From Lytechinus variegatus (Eukaryota > Echinodermata > Echinoidea > Temnopleuroida > Toxopneustidae): a DNA stretch of 64,000 nt. Below are positions 26,901 to 32,950 of this stretch, piece after piece (the stretch's first letter is position 1; the number at the start of each line of letters is the position of its first letter). The position numbers and the translations under genes are program-made. The notes under the pieces were generated by a model that made no database searches, was not told where the DNA came from, and worked only from the letters and a program-made list of their open reading frames with translations. Where the stretch lies: the NCBI RefSeq assembly GCF_018143015.1, contig NC_054743.1, forward strand, positions 41,434,922 through 41,498,921. The letters are read 5' to 3'.

Positions 26901-29900
26901 TGAGCTCCTCACGGAGAGCGATTCTGAGGAGCTCAATTGAGCTCCTAAAAAAAATAAGGAGAGCGATTTATTGAGCTTCACGAAATTATAAACGTGAAGG
27001 ACTGCACTATATTGGAGATTCCTTGGGTGATTTCAAGTTTGGTGTTCGGTGTAGGTGTTGAGAGCATGAAAATACTGCTGAACTGAGCTCTAACACGTAG
27101 GCTCTGGGCTGCTGATCATCTCCAATTTACGCAAGAACCTCTAGACGACTACAGTGAAATTGGGGATAATTTACAGTAAAATTCCATCGTACAGAATACA
27201 AAAGGCTAAGATTACTTCAAGAACCCGAGAATGAATATTGTCCATTGAAATGTATAAGGCTCTAATGATTTACACTCATCTGTAAAAATCATAATTTTAC
27301 AGGGATGTTTCGTCCTGTTTGCCGCCTGTACATGGCTTCAAATTACCAACACCAACACTGAACTTAAAATCATGATTTTTCCCAATCCCTGGTTGTTTTT
27401 TTTTAATCCCTGGGGGCTGGTGAACCATGGGGAAATTACACGTAGGTCTTCAGCACCAGCTGTGATGATCGGTTCAGCGGATGACTTTCAACACCAACAC
27501 TCAACACGATCTGCCGGAAATACGTCATATTTTCCGAGGTCAATCCCAACACCAGCATCATTTCAAGTACGGTGTTAGTGCTGTCACAACACCAGATTTC
27601 AGCACCATACTTGAAATTACCCCCTTGAGTCCACGTAAAACAGATTGGCTCAGTGTGCTTAATCGTACAGGTTTGGGTGCTTAGAACATTATCACAGCAG
27701 CATACATCGTTTTAATAGAGAAAAAAAAAACACTCATCGTTGTCTTGAAATCCAGTGTGCTCCTCTTTGTTTTATAAAAGACATTATGCAAATTTCAGGT
27801 AGGAAAAATTATGACAATGATGGATTTCCTTATCAATCACAAGATGGGACCCAGATCTTTTTGGGGGATATCAGGGTCAAACATAACTTTGGTTCATTAT
27901 TTTTATGGAAATGGCTTGTTCTTGCCCTAAAGAAGAAAAATGTTTGACGGATTAAATTAAAACTTTGCACATGCATCCATATATGTGGGATTGACAATGC
28001 TCTGATCAGATTTTGGGTTGATAAGTTAAAATGCTGCAGTGGTTCTCATGATGACTTAGAAAATGTTTTAAAAAAACCAAGTGTGACAAATTAATAGGCC
28101 AGTACATGGTAAGCTAATGATCATTTTTTTCTCGAATGACCATTGCGATTTTTCATTAGGATAAGCACTAACATTTTCAAATGAAGATTTCCAAGCAAAG
28201 CTAGACTAGGTGACTAGAATAGTACATCAGGGGTATAAAGTTTGGAAATCTGTTTGTTTTATTGTCTGCTTTATGCACATTTAACAATTGTTTGGGCTAC
28301 TGTCAAATACCAGTGATTATGAAGACTTCGCTACTCTTCAGCTTGGATGTGATGAAAAGAATGTTTTAAAGGGAATACATGAATAATCGTTAAATCACAA
28401 ATGCCTTTGTCAGTGAATTTGTGGATGGTTTATCTTAAATTACCCTTCCCTGCTCGTGCACAGTTTATAACCATGAAGAGGCTTGTTGTGTCCAGCTTGT
28501 TCACTTGATTGCTCACATGATATTGATTTTCAATTTTCTTTCCTGTAGGTGGTATTAAATTGTTCAGCCCTTCCCTGCCTTCTAAGCCTCCTAAGTAGCT
28601 CCAAAGAATCCATCCGAAAGGAAGCATGCTGGACGATATCCAACATCACCGCTGGTAACCGCGGACAGATACAGGTAAGGGATGTTTGATGATTTGCTAC
28701 AGACCTGTCAAACAGTTTTGTTTCATTGTATGGAACTACTGAATGAAATTTATTATGATTGGTATGATGATGACAGCGACAATGATGATTGATGATGGTG
28801 CTGCTGCTGATGATGATGATGAGATGATGATGATAGTGATAACAAAATTGATACTGATGGTGATGATTATGATGATGATGATAATTGATAATGATGATGA
28901 TGATAGTGAAGACGACAATGATGATGATGATGACGATGATTGATGATGATGCTGCTGATGATGATTGTGATTACAAAATTGATACTGATGGTGATGATGA
29001 TTATGATGATGATAGTGATAACAAAATTGATACTGATGGTGATGATGATTATGATGATGATGATAATTGATAATGATGATGATGATGATAGTGAAGACGA
29101 CGATGATGATGATGATTATGATGACGATGATTGATGATGATGATAGTGATAACAAATTGATACTGATGGTGATGATGATTATGATGATGATGATGATGAT
29201 GATAATTGATAATGATGATGATAATGATGATAGTGAAGACGGATGATGATGATAGATGATGATGCTGCTGCAGCTGCTGATGATGATTGTGATAACAACA
29301 GTGATACTGATGGTGATGATGACTATGATGATGATGATAGTGAAGACGACGATGATGATTATGATGACAATGATTGATGATGATTGATGATGGAGCTGCT
29401 GATGATGATTGTGATAACAACAGTGATACTGATGGTGATGATGATGGTGGTGGTGGCGGTGGTGGCGGTGGCAGTGGTGGCAGTTGGTGGTGGTGGTGGG
29501 GATGGTTGAGATAATGATGGTTGTGATGATGATGGTGATATTGCTGATGTTGAAGATGATGATGATATTGATTATAGTGTTAGAGATTATTGTGATAGTA
29601 ATGATGATAATGATTAGGGTGGTGATGATGATGTTTGCAATATTTGTGATCATACATAATATCATTATTTTATATCATACATCCAGGCTGTGATTGATGC
29701 TAATATCATCCCAATGCTTGTAGAAATCTTAGCTAAGGCTGAATTTAAGACTAGAAAGGAGGCAGCCTGGGCCATTACCAATGCTACGTCTGGAGGTCGC
29801 CATGAACAAATCAGGTAATTGCTATTTTAGCAACCGATTTTACACGAAATACATTTCATGGAATGTTCTAATTGATAAAAAGAAAATTCAGATTATTTCT

Positions 29901-32900
29901 TTGACTTCATTATGTTCTTTCTTTATAAATTTACTCAAAGAATTTCTGGTATTTACGGTTTTAGTCCAGGCAAAAATTTTATTTTTTCATTTCTGGGGGC
30001 TAGTTATCACGACATGCAACCCAAATCTAATGGACAAGCTTTACCACTGCAGTTATTGGAGAATTCCAGGGCTCTTTTGAGCATTTCGGGGACAAAATTA
30101 CCCTGGTATCACCTTGGTGTAGTCTACACACTAGAATTGCGTATTAAAAAGATAATAATATAGTATAGGTATATTTACCTGGGGTAGCCACTTCAGTTTC
30201 GAAAATTGTTCTACCAACGGGCTGTGCTATTATTATTACCTCGGCTTTAGCTGAGCTGCCTAGGTGCTCAAGCATTCAAGGAATTTCTTCCTACCGGGTA
30301 CCCATTAACCTCACCTGGGTTGAGTGCAGCACAATGTGGATGGGTTTCTTGCAGAAGGAAATTACACCATTGCTGGGATTCGAACCCACGACCCTCTGAT
30401 GTTTGCCTTTGGAACATCTCTTTTATGGGCCTAATAATTTGAGTATTATTGCCATACTAAAATGTATTACCAAGATGACTATGGTACATTTTGAAATTCA
30501 TTTGCCATCTTCTTTGTGTAAAAAAGATACATCAAAGGTAGCATTCAATAATACTTGTAATGATAATAATGATATTTTACTTGTTCAGCACTTCATTATC
30601 ATAATCTCTGTGTGCTTCACAAAGTGCATGAGAAATTTGATAGAATCATAATGAAAATTTCATTAAGAGTATGCGATTACACTACAAATTATAAGATGAT
30701 ATGATACATTAACTTGCATTGCATGAATCCTAATTCTCTTCATCCAGGTACATCGTTAACCAGGGTTGCATCAAGCCTTTGTGTGACCTCTTGACCGTAA
30801 TGGACACCAAGATCGTCCAGGTGGCCCTCAACGGACTGGACAATGTCCTCAAGCTTGGTAAGAGCGATAGTAAGGACACCGGAACTCCCAACAAGTACGC
30901 CCTCCTGGTAGAGGAATGTGGTGGTAAGTCACTTTCAGTCAATCAGATATCACGAACAAATGAAATTCCTTGGTTCCTGTTGGGTAAATTGCCAAATCGT
31001 CCACTGCCAACTCGTCTACTCACCACAAGGTCTAACTTCATTTAGTCTAAGAGTTACAATTGATTCGATCAACCACAACTATGGAAATTAAGCAATGTCA
31101 ATATCTAAAATGCATGTTCAAAATATTTTCTAGATGTGATCATTATTTTCTAGAAAATGGAGTGTGCTTCTCTTGTTTACAAAGGACTTCATGTAAATTT
31201 CCTGGAGAAAAAAAGGACAATGTTAGATTTCCATATAGTTTAAAATGATCAGATCAATCATAACTCTTTGTAAAATGTTTTCTAGATGTGATGTGAATCA
31301 TACATTCAATCATTTCTAGAAAATGCCGTGTGCTTTTCGTTGTTTACAAATGACTTCATGTAAATTTCCTGGAGAAGAAAATGATGACATTGTTGGGATT
31401 TCCATATAGTTTATTTTCTGATCAATCGTAACTCTTTGTAAGATGAGGCCCTGGATAGCCCTCACCCCTCTTCAATATGTTTTTTTCCCCTTTCTTTGAA
31501 CTTCATCACAACAACCAATGAGCAGAGCCTTTATTCTGAAATAATAATTCCTTTTCGGTAATTCCCCAGGCATCGGTTGTTGTTTACTTTATGTGTTTGC
31601 TAAGTAAGAGTAATGAGAGAATTTGTAATTATGTTATAATATGCTATGTGTTCCTAAAAATTAAATAAACATAAGTGATAAAGCACATAACAATTGTGTT
31701 AATATTGTTATTAGTACGCTCAAAGAGCTTCATAGCCAGGTATGGCCATTGGATAGAGCACAATGTGTAGGCTTTCAAAATGATCAATGAAAATGTATTC
31801 ATTGAAGAAAAAGGTCCTAATCCACTCAAGGATTTTTTATGCAAATTTGTTCATATTGATTAGAATTTTGCTTGCAGTGGCAGAAAGGGAATTATTAAAG
31901 GGCAAGTCCACCCCAACAAAAACTTGATTTGAATGAAAAAAGACAAATTCAACAAGCATAATACTGAAAATTTCATCAAAATCGGATGTAAAATAAGAAA
32001 GTTATGGCATTTTAAGTTTCGCTTATTTTTAACAAAACGGTTATATGAACGAGCCAGTTACATCCAAATGAGAGAGTCGATGATGTCACTCACTCACTAT
32101 TTCTTTTGTTTTTTATTGTTTGATACGTGAAATATTTTGATTTTCTCATCATTGTCATGTGAAATGAAGTTTCATTCCTCCCTGAACACATGGAATTCCA
32201 TTATTTTAACATTTTGTGCTTCAGGCAAGGAGGTCCTAATCATCAAATTCGTAGAAATTGAAATATTGTATAAGTCAAACAATAAAAAACAAAAGAAATA
32301 GTGAGTGAGTGACATCATCAATTCTCTCATTTGTATGTACCTGTAACTGGCTCGTTCATATAACTATTTTGTTAAAAATAAGCGAAACTTTGAAATGTCA
32401 TAACTTTCTTATTTTACATCCGATTTTGATGAAATCTTCAGCATTGTGCTTATCTGATTTTTCTCTATTGATTCAAATCAACATTTTTCTGAGGTGGACT
32501 TGACCTTTAATGATCGTACATGTGCTTCAGCCTTTTGTCTTCGATACATGTCTCAAAGGTGAAGCGCAAAAACTGGTGTTGCGTACTGCTTACTGGCGTG
32601 GCGGAGAAGAATGGTGCACTCTCACAATGAAAAAAATAATCTTAATATTAGTATTGAAAATATGCATCGTATTTTTGTACTTGAATGCAAGTATGCACAT
32701 GAATTTGATTTCATTGTCAAATTGTGCTTTGATGTGCTTTGATGTACACTTTGCTTATGCTTCAGGTCTCGACAAAATTGAGTTCCTCCAAAGCCATGAA
32801 AACCGGGAGATTTACCAACGAGCCTTCGAGATCATCGAACACTACTTCAGCGCTGATGAGGAAGATGAGAAAATCGTTCCAGAGGTCAACGCAGAGGCCC

Positions 32901-32950
32901 AACAGTATAACTTCAACCCACAGAACAATGCACAAGGTTTTGAGTTCTAG
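5872..32950 (+). CDS. kpna1/5/6: Importin subunit alpha (karyopherin alpha, KPNA1/5/6 clade), 13 coding exons
   Basis: Nuclear import adaptor: it binds classical NLS cargo through ARM repeats and importin beta through its N-terminal IBB domain. Joining the 13 exons listed below gives 1572 nt, 523 residues plus stop, close to the roughly 520-540 of the family. Residues 8-57 form the IBB, with basic clusters RRRR (23-26), RKQKR (34-38) and KRR (44-46); the last corresponds to the autoinhibitory NLS-like motif. ARM repeats follow. NLS-contact pairs are W136/N140, W178/N182 and W221/N225 (major site) and W347/N351 and W389/N393 (minor site); W263 is paired with Y267, as in vertebrate relatives. 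The C-terminus has an acidic EEDE (494-497) after the [12 protein letters not shown] segment, the region contacted by the export factor CAS in this family. Every intron has GT-AG ends and phases match throughout. The ATG is the first in its exon, and the N-terminal residues resemble KPNA1/6. Which vertebrate paralogue is closest cannot be settled by eye. Confidence 0.97.
6011..6260. repeat. Foldback element (TTCATGAAA type) in intron 1
   Basis: The inverted ends share ATTTCATGAAACACTG and GTTATAAGCTACTGAA. The right half contains CCAATCAGATGCAAG, also present in a related element near 41586. It starts only about 17 nt downstream of the exon 1 donor. Short, non-coding, MITE-like. Confidence 0.6.
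6290..7020 (+). repeat. (GAT)n/(GGT)n imperfect microsatellite block
   Basis: About 700 bp of ATGATG, GGTGGT and GATGTTGAT variants. A partial higher-order unit around GTGATTGTGAGTTTGTGAC appears twice, about 60 bp apart (near 6838 and 6898). The long His/Ile/Ser-rich open frames on the minus strand here are low-complexity artefacts. Confidence 0.9.
7021..9954. other. Intron 1 stretch, no gene seen
   Basis: AT-rich sequence with dense TACATGTA/ACATGT words (especially 7617-7680), a small CCACCGGCTCC(G/A) tandem repeat near 8760-8790, and a G run at about 9592-9605. No recognisable coding exon on either strand. Confidence 0.5.
9955..10882 (-). repeat. Dispersed GGATCCAGG-type repeat, interrupted by a DNA transposon
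   Basis: The left part (to 10167) and right part (10821-10882) match, in reverse orientation, the continuous repeat at 46238-46500: CTTGTCAAA, TTTCTTCTGAAAAATGTGCC and TTGGAAAATCCTGGATC correspond. Other decayed copies lie near 5280-5415 and 57375-57420. G and C homopolymer runs punctuate the family. Class unknown. Confidence 0.6.
10168..10820. mobile_element. 653-bp DNA transposon remnant with 7-bp target duplication
   Basis: Flanked by GTCAAAG on both sides (10161-10167 and 10821-10827). The terminal inverted repeats are ACCCATGTTACATCTGAGAG and (reverse complement of the right end) CCCTGTTACATCTGAAAG, each continuing to a TACC block. The interior is GC-rich with GGCCGGCCCGG, CTCGGTCCGTTCGC and CTCGGGTAGG motifs. 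It has no transposase frame. It sits inside an older dispersed repeat whose uninterrupted copy at 46 kb confirms the insertion. Confidence 0.75.
10883..11572. other. Intron 1 stretch, no gene seen
   Basis: Ordinary intronic sequence. No repeat family or coding exon was recognised. Confidence 0.45.
11610..14008. mobile_element. Non-autonomous hAT-like element carrying a satellite array
   Basis: Flanked by the 8-bp direct repeat GTTTAGTG (11602-11609 and 14009-14016), the target length typical of hAT elements. The left end TAATGTTGTAAATCGG and the inverted right end TAAGCTTGTAACCGATT pair. Longer inverted arms match further in: GCGCGATC then TTTTTGAGGTGCTA lies on the left near 11806-11851, and its reverse complement on the right near 13823-13872. 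Arms are rich in AATCGA/CGATT words. The centre is a 110-bp tandem array. No transposase frame seen. Confidence 0.7.
12182..13739 (+). repeat. Satellite array, 14 copies of a 110-bp unit
   Basis: Unit starts at GGTTGAAAATAGAATG fall at 12301, 12411, 12521, 12631, 12741, 12851, 12970, 13080, 13190, 13300, 13410, 13520 and 13630. The first, divergent copy is at 12182. Each unit contains AACGATGTAAGAGAGTAACG, AATGAGCTCCGTC and AGTTCACGGCGGGGTCCGCT. There are two variants, CATTATCACGATC and GATAGTACGAC, with a 9-bp longer form of the second in copies 1 and 7. The variant order repeats with a 7-copy, 779-bp period (12521 and 13300). Not coding. Confidence 0.95.
14447..15917. other. Intron 1 stretch with one exon-like island
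   Basis: T/G runs lie at about 14452-14478 and another G run near 14548-14558. TACATGTA words are dense at 15020-15090. About 15440-15760 is less repetitive and has an open frame (15616-15837) beginning [11 protein letters not shown], but I recognise no homologue and see no convincing splice pair, so it is not called as a gene. Confidence 0.4.
15918..16135 (+). repeat. (GAT)n imperfect microsatellite
   Basis: About 200 bp of GATGATAATGATG-type repeats, with two copies of AATGATGTCCAAGCTCA(G)TTG-like sequence, ending about 140 bp before exon 2. Confidence 0.85.
16274..16354 (+). CDS. kpna1/5/6: Importin alpha coding exon 2
   Basis: Residues 42-68. It starts with LFKRRNV, the end of the IBB and its autoinhibitory basic motif. 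The linker that follows ([20 protein letters not shown]) is shorter and less acidic than in vertebrate KPNA1. Acceptor TATACAG, donor CAG|GTAAGT; phase 0 at both ends. Confidence 0.9.
16590..17676 (+). repeat. Dispersed repeat with internal ~160-bp tandem units
   Basis: The ends carry TCTCACCTGC (16591) and its inverse GCAGGTGAGA (17664). Inside are five imperfect units with TATGGACCTAGTTCATGAAA, AATCAAGTATCACTGAACAT and CAAGGTCAAAGGTCAT, the last at about 16791, 16983, 17147, 17309 and 17462. A GGCGGCGGCGGCG run is near the left end. A shorter relative lies at 55632-55890. Non-coding; class unknown. Confidence 0.8.
17830..17965 (+). repeat. (GAT)n microsatellite
   Basis: Nearly pure GATGATGAT, third of four GAT blocks inside this gene. 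Confidence 0.95.
17966..19160. other. Intron 2 stretch, no gene seen
   Basis: AT-rich, with scattered TACATGTA words. No exon or repeat family recognised. Confidence 0.5.
19161..19383 (+). mobile_element. tRNA-derived SINE, copy 1
   Basis: The head GGGCATCGTGGTCTAGTGGG resembles a tRNA 5' half with an A-box. GGTTCGGTTCC corresponds to the B-box. The body CTTTCCTTCAGCATGAAATT and CACTCAAC..AGGTGAGGTGAATG is shared with the copies at 21315, 24531, 30228 (inverted), 38497 and 51981. Confidence 0.8.
19465..19561 (+). CDS. kpna1/5/6: Importin alpha coding exon 3
   Basis: Residues 69-100 plus the first base of codon 101. It covers the region leading into ARM1: [20 protein letters not shown] then FRKLLSK. 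Acceptor TCTCAG at 19459-19464, donor G|GTAATT at 19562; ends in phase 1. Confidence 0.95.
19562..20513 (+). other. Intron 3
   Basis: AT-rich; no repeat family recognised apart from A/T runs and isolated ACATGTA words. Ends TTTATACAG. Confidence 0.8.
20514..20605 (+). CDS. kpna1/5/6: Importin alpha coding exon 4
   Basis: Completes E101 and encodes residues 102-131 ([10 protein letters not shown] then [10 protein letters not shown]), ARM1. Donor CAG|GTAAGC at 20606; phase 0. Confidence 0.96.
20606..21314 (+). other. First part of intron 4
   Basis: AT-rich sequence without recognisable exon or repeat family. Confidence 0.6.
21315..21590 (+). mobile_element. tRNA-derived SINE, copy 2
   Basis: Near full-length: A-box-like TGGCCCAGTGGATTAG, B-box-like GGGTTCGTATC, the shared CTTTCCTTCAGCAAGAAATT body, and an ATTATTATT tail. 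Located 90 bp upstream of exon 5. Confidence 0.85.
21680..21811 (+). CDS. kpna1/5/6: Importin alpha coding exon 5
   Basis: Residues 132-175. Contains [13 protein letters not shown] with the major-site pair W136/N140 and [14 protein letters not shown]1-ARM2. Acceptor TTATTAG, donor CAG|GTGAGG; phase 0 on both sides. Confidence 0.97.
21824..22070. repeat. 247-bp palindromic MITE at the start of intron 5
   Basis: Ends CTGCCCAACTTTGGCAAAAG and, inverted, CTGCCGTACTTTGGCAAAAG, each continuing GAAGCAAGT. The element starts 12 nt after the donor GT of exon 5. A second inverted pair (GAGCGAACATTGCTC region) lies inside. Non-coding. Confidence 0.7.
22071..22812 (+). other. Rest of intron 5
   Basis: No gene or repeat recognised until a CTCTCTCTCTCAC pyrimidine tract just before the exon 6 acceptor (ATGTAG). 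Confidence 0.6.
22813..22901 (+). CDS. kpna1/5/6: Importin alpha coding exon 6
   Basis: Residues 176-204 plus two bases of codon 205. [12 protein letters not shown] carries W178/N182 of the major NLS site. Donor GC|GTAAGT at 22902; ends in phase 2. Confidence 0.95.
22923..23116. repeat. Short repeat with GGTGGCCC motifs
   Basis: Ends GCAAGGCTCCACACTAAC and, inverted, GCAGGGCTCGACATTAGC. The interior repeats GGTGGCC(C)/TGGCCACC words several times. Begins about 20 nt after the exon 6 donor. Confidence 0.6.
23212..23331. repeat. Foldback element, CTTTTCATAAA type
   Basis: GCCCTTTTCATAAAGAGTTA pairs with the inverted right end CTTTTCATAAAAGACTTATA. One of several small foldbacks in the window sharing a (G)GGCC..TTCATAAAG end design. 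Confidence 0.6.
23665..23764 (+). CDS. kpna1/5/6: Importin alpha coding exon 7
   Basis: Completes codon 205 and encodes residues 206-238. [20 protein letters not shown] is nearly invariant in the family and supplies W221/N225. Acceptor CTTCCAG; donor CAA|GTAAGT (A instead of G at the last exon base, otherwise strong); phase 0. Confidence 0.96.
23811..24080. repeat. Foldback element, GGGGCCC-ended
   Basis: GGGGCCCGTCTTTCAAAGAG with AGTTACGATCGATCC pairs with the inverted right end GGGCCCCATCTTACAAAGAG and the AGTTGCGATTGATCC that follows it. Related half or rearranged copies are at 26414-26470 and 31030-31452. Confidence 0.65.
24081..24530. other. Intron 7 stretch with GGTCAAAGGTCA-type repeats
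   Basis: Two units with CATGAGGTC(G/A)AAGGTCACA and AGGTCAT/TGGTCAT, about 150 bp apart, resembling the repeat at 16.6 kb but much diverged. Confidence 0.45.
24531..24800 (+). mobile_element. tRNA-derived SINE, copy 3
   Basis: The clearest head: GTGGCCCAGGGGATAAG (A-box-like) and GGTTCGAATCCCAGC (canonical B-box). Body CACTCGACCCAGGTGAGGTG; 3' part TTGGCGCTATATAAATGCC followed by a TTATTATTATT tail. Confidence 0.88.
24967..25005 (+). repeat. (GATA)n microsatellite
   Basis: About nine ATAG/GATA units, one GACA variant at the end. Confidence 0.95.
25210..25373 (+). CDS. kpna1/5/6: Importin alpha coding exon 8
   Basis: Residues 239-292 plus two bases of codon 293. Carries [20 protein letters not shown] (W263/Y267) and [15 protein letters not shown]. 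Acceptor TTTTCAG, donor AT|GTAAGT at 25374; phase 2. Confidence 0.97.
25374..26299 (+). other. Intron 8
   Basis: AT-rich without recognisable repeat or exon; ends CTGTTGCAG. Confidence 0.8.
26300..26378 (+). CDS. kpna1/5/6: Importin alpha coding exon 9
   Basis: Completes M293 and encodes residues 294-319. [17 protein letters not shown] is the family-typical ARM6 segment without a tryptophan. Donor CAG|GTCAGT at 26379; phase 0. Confidence 0.95.
26523..27000. repeat. Compound repeat with GGAGAGCGATT arms
   Basis: GAGGAGCGCGATCGCG, AAGGAGAGCAAAAAATC, CGGAGAGCGATTCTGAGGAG and AAGGAGAGCGATTTATTGAG recur across this stretch in intron 9. A palindrome at 26602-26702 appears inserted in it. Non-coding, likely a transposon remnant. 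Confidence 0.5.
26602..26702. repeat. Near-perfect 101-bp palindrome
   Basis: TCACCTCGGTAAATATTGCA pairs with the inverted right end TCACCTCGGTAAATATTGTA, continuing through GTCCCATGTAG, with a short loop around CATGGCAACACCATG. Would form a strong hairpin in the importin pre-mRNA. Confidence 0.8.
27021..27627. mobile_element. ~600-bp foldback element rich in GGTGTTG words
   Basis: Left end CCTTGGGTGATTTCAAGTTT; inverted right end CAAGGGGGTAATTTCAAGTA; both run on into TGGTG(T/C)T. CAACACCA(A/G)CA words recur internally. No transposase frame. Confidence 0.55.
27628..28548 (+). other. Rest of intron 9
   Basis: No gene or repeat family seen; ends TTTCCTGTAG. Confidence 0.6.
28549..28674 (+). 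CDS. kpna1/5/6: Importin alpha coding exon 10
   Basis: Residues 320-361. Contains [20 protein letters not shown] with the minor-site pair W347/N351, ARM7. Donor CAG|GTAAGG; phase 0 both sides. Confidence 0.97.
28762..29640 (+). repeat. (GAT)n block filling intron 10
   Basis: Nearly 880 of the 1012 nt of this intron are GATGATGAT variants, organised into imperfect higher-order units built around AAATTGATACTGATGGTGAT, GATAATTGATAATGATG and AGTGAAGACGACGATG. The 309-residue minus-strand open frame here is a Ile/Ser/His low-complexity artefact. Confidence 0.95.
29687..29814 (+). CDS. kpna1/5/6: Importin alpha coding exon 11
   Basis: Residues 362-403 plus two bases of R404. Contains [16 protein letters not shown] with W389/N393 of the minor NLS site, ARM8. 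Acceptor ACATCCAG, donor AG|GTAATT at 29815; phase 2. Confidence 0.97.
30228..30400 (-). mobile_element. tRNA-derived SINE, copy 4 (inverted, head-truncated)
   Basis: Read on the minus strand it has GGGTTCGAATCCCAGC (B-box), a TTCCTTCTGCAAGAAA body, CACTCAACCCAGGTGAGGT, and an AATAATAATA tail. The A-box end is missing. Only SINE copy opposite to the host gene. Confidence 0.8.
30748..30923 (+). CDS. kpna1/5/6: Importin alpha coding exon 12
   Basis: Completes R404 and encodes residues 405-462 plus one base of G463. [20 protein letters not shown] then [17 protein letters not shown] is ARM9-ARM10. Acceptor CATCCAG, donor G|GTAAGT at 30924; phase 1. Confidence 0.97.
31030..31452. repeat. Rearranged foldback (AGAGTTACAATTGATTCGATC type) in intron 12
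   Basis: Contains AAGAGTTACAATTGATTC and two inverted partners, ATCAATCATAACTCTTTGTA (near 31252) and ATCAATCGTAACTCTTTGTA (near 31422). The block with TTTTCTAGATGTGAT, GTGTGCTT and TTTACAAA.GACTTCATGTAA is duplicated. Related to 23811-24080. Confidence 0.55.
31895..32510. mobile_element. Palindromic TTAA-flanked MITE (family A), copy 2
   Basis: Begins TTAAAGGGCAAGTCCACC and ends GGTGGACTTGACCTTTAA. Long inverted halves meet around the TTTTATTGTTTG/CAAACAATAAAA blocks. It lies 255 nt upstream of the last importin exon. Confidence 0.85.
32766..32950 (+). CDS. kpna1/5/6: Importin alpha last coding exon 13
   Basis: Completes G463, then [20 protein letters not shown] and the acidic tail [13 protein letters not shown], ending NNAQGFEF and stop TAG at 32948-32950 (residues 464-523). 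Acceptor GCTTCAG at 32759-32765. Confidence 0.97.

Noticed and set aside
28736..29665. 309-codon minus-strand open frame, the longest in the window
   Set aside because: It is the complement of a GAT repeat filling importin intron 10; the translation is Ile/Ser/His low complexity with no domain.
32510..32765. Upstream extension of the open frame into the last importin exon (146 codons)
   Set aside because: The part before 32766 is intron; the conserved LDKIEF segment starts right after the GCTTCAG acceptor and the phase matches exon 12.
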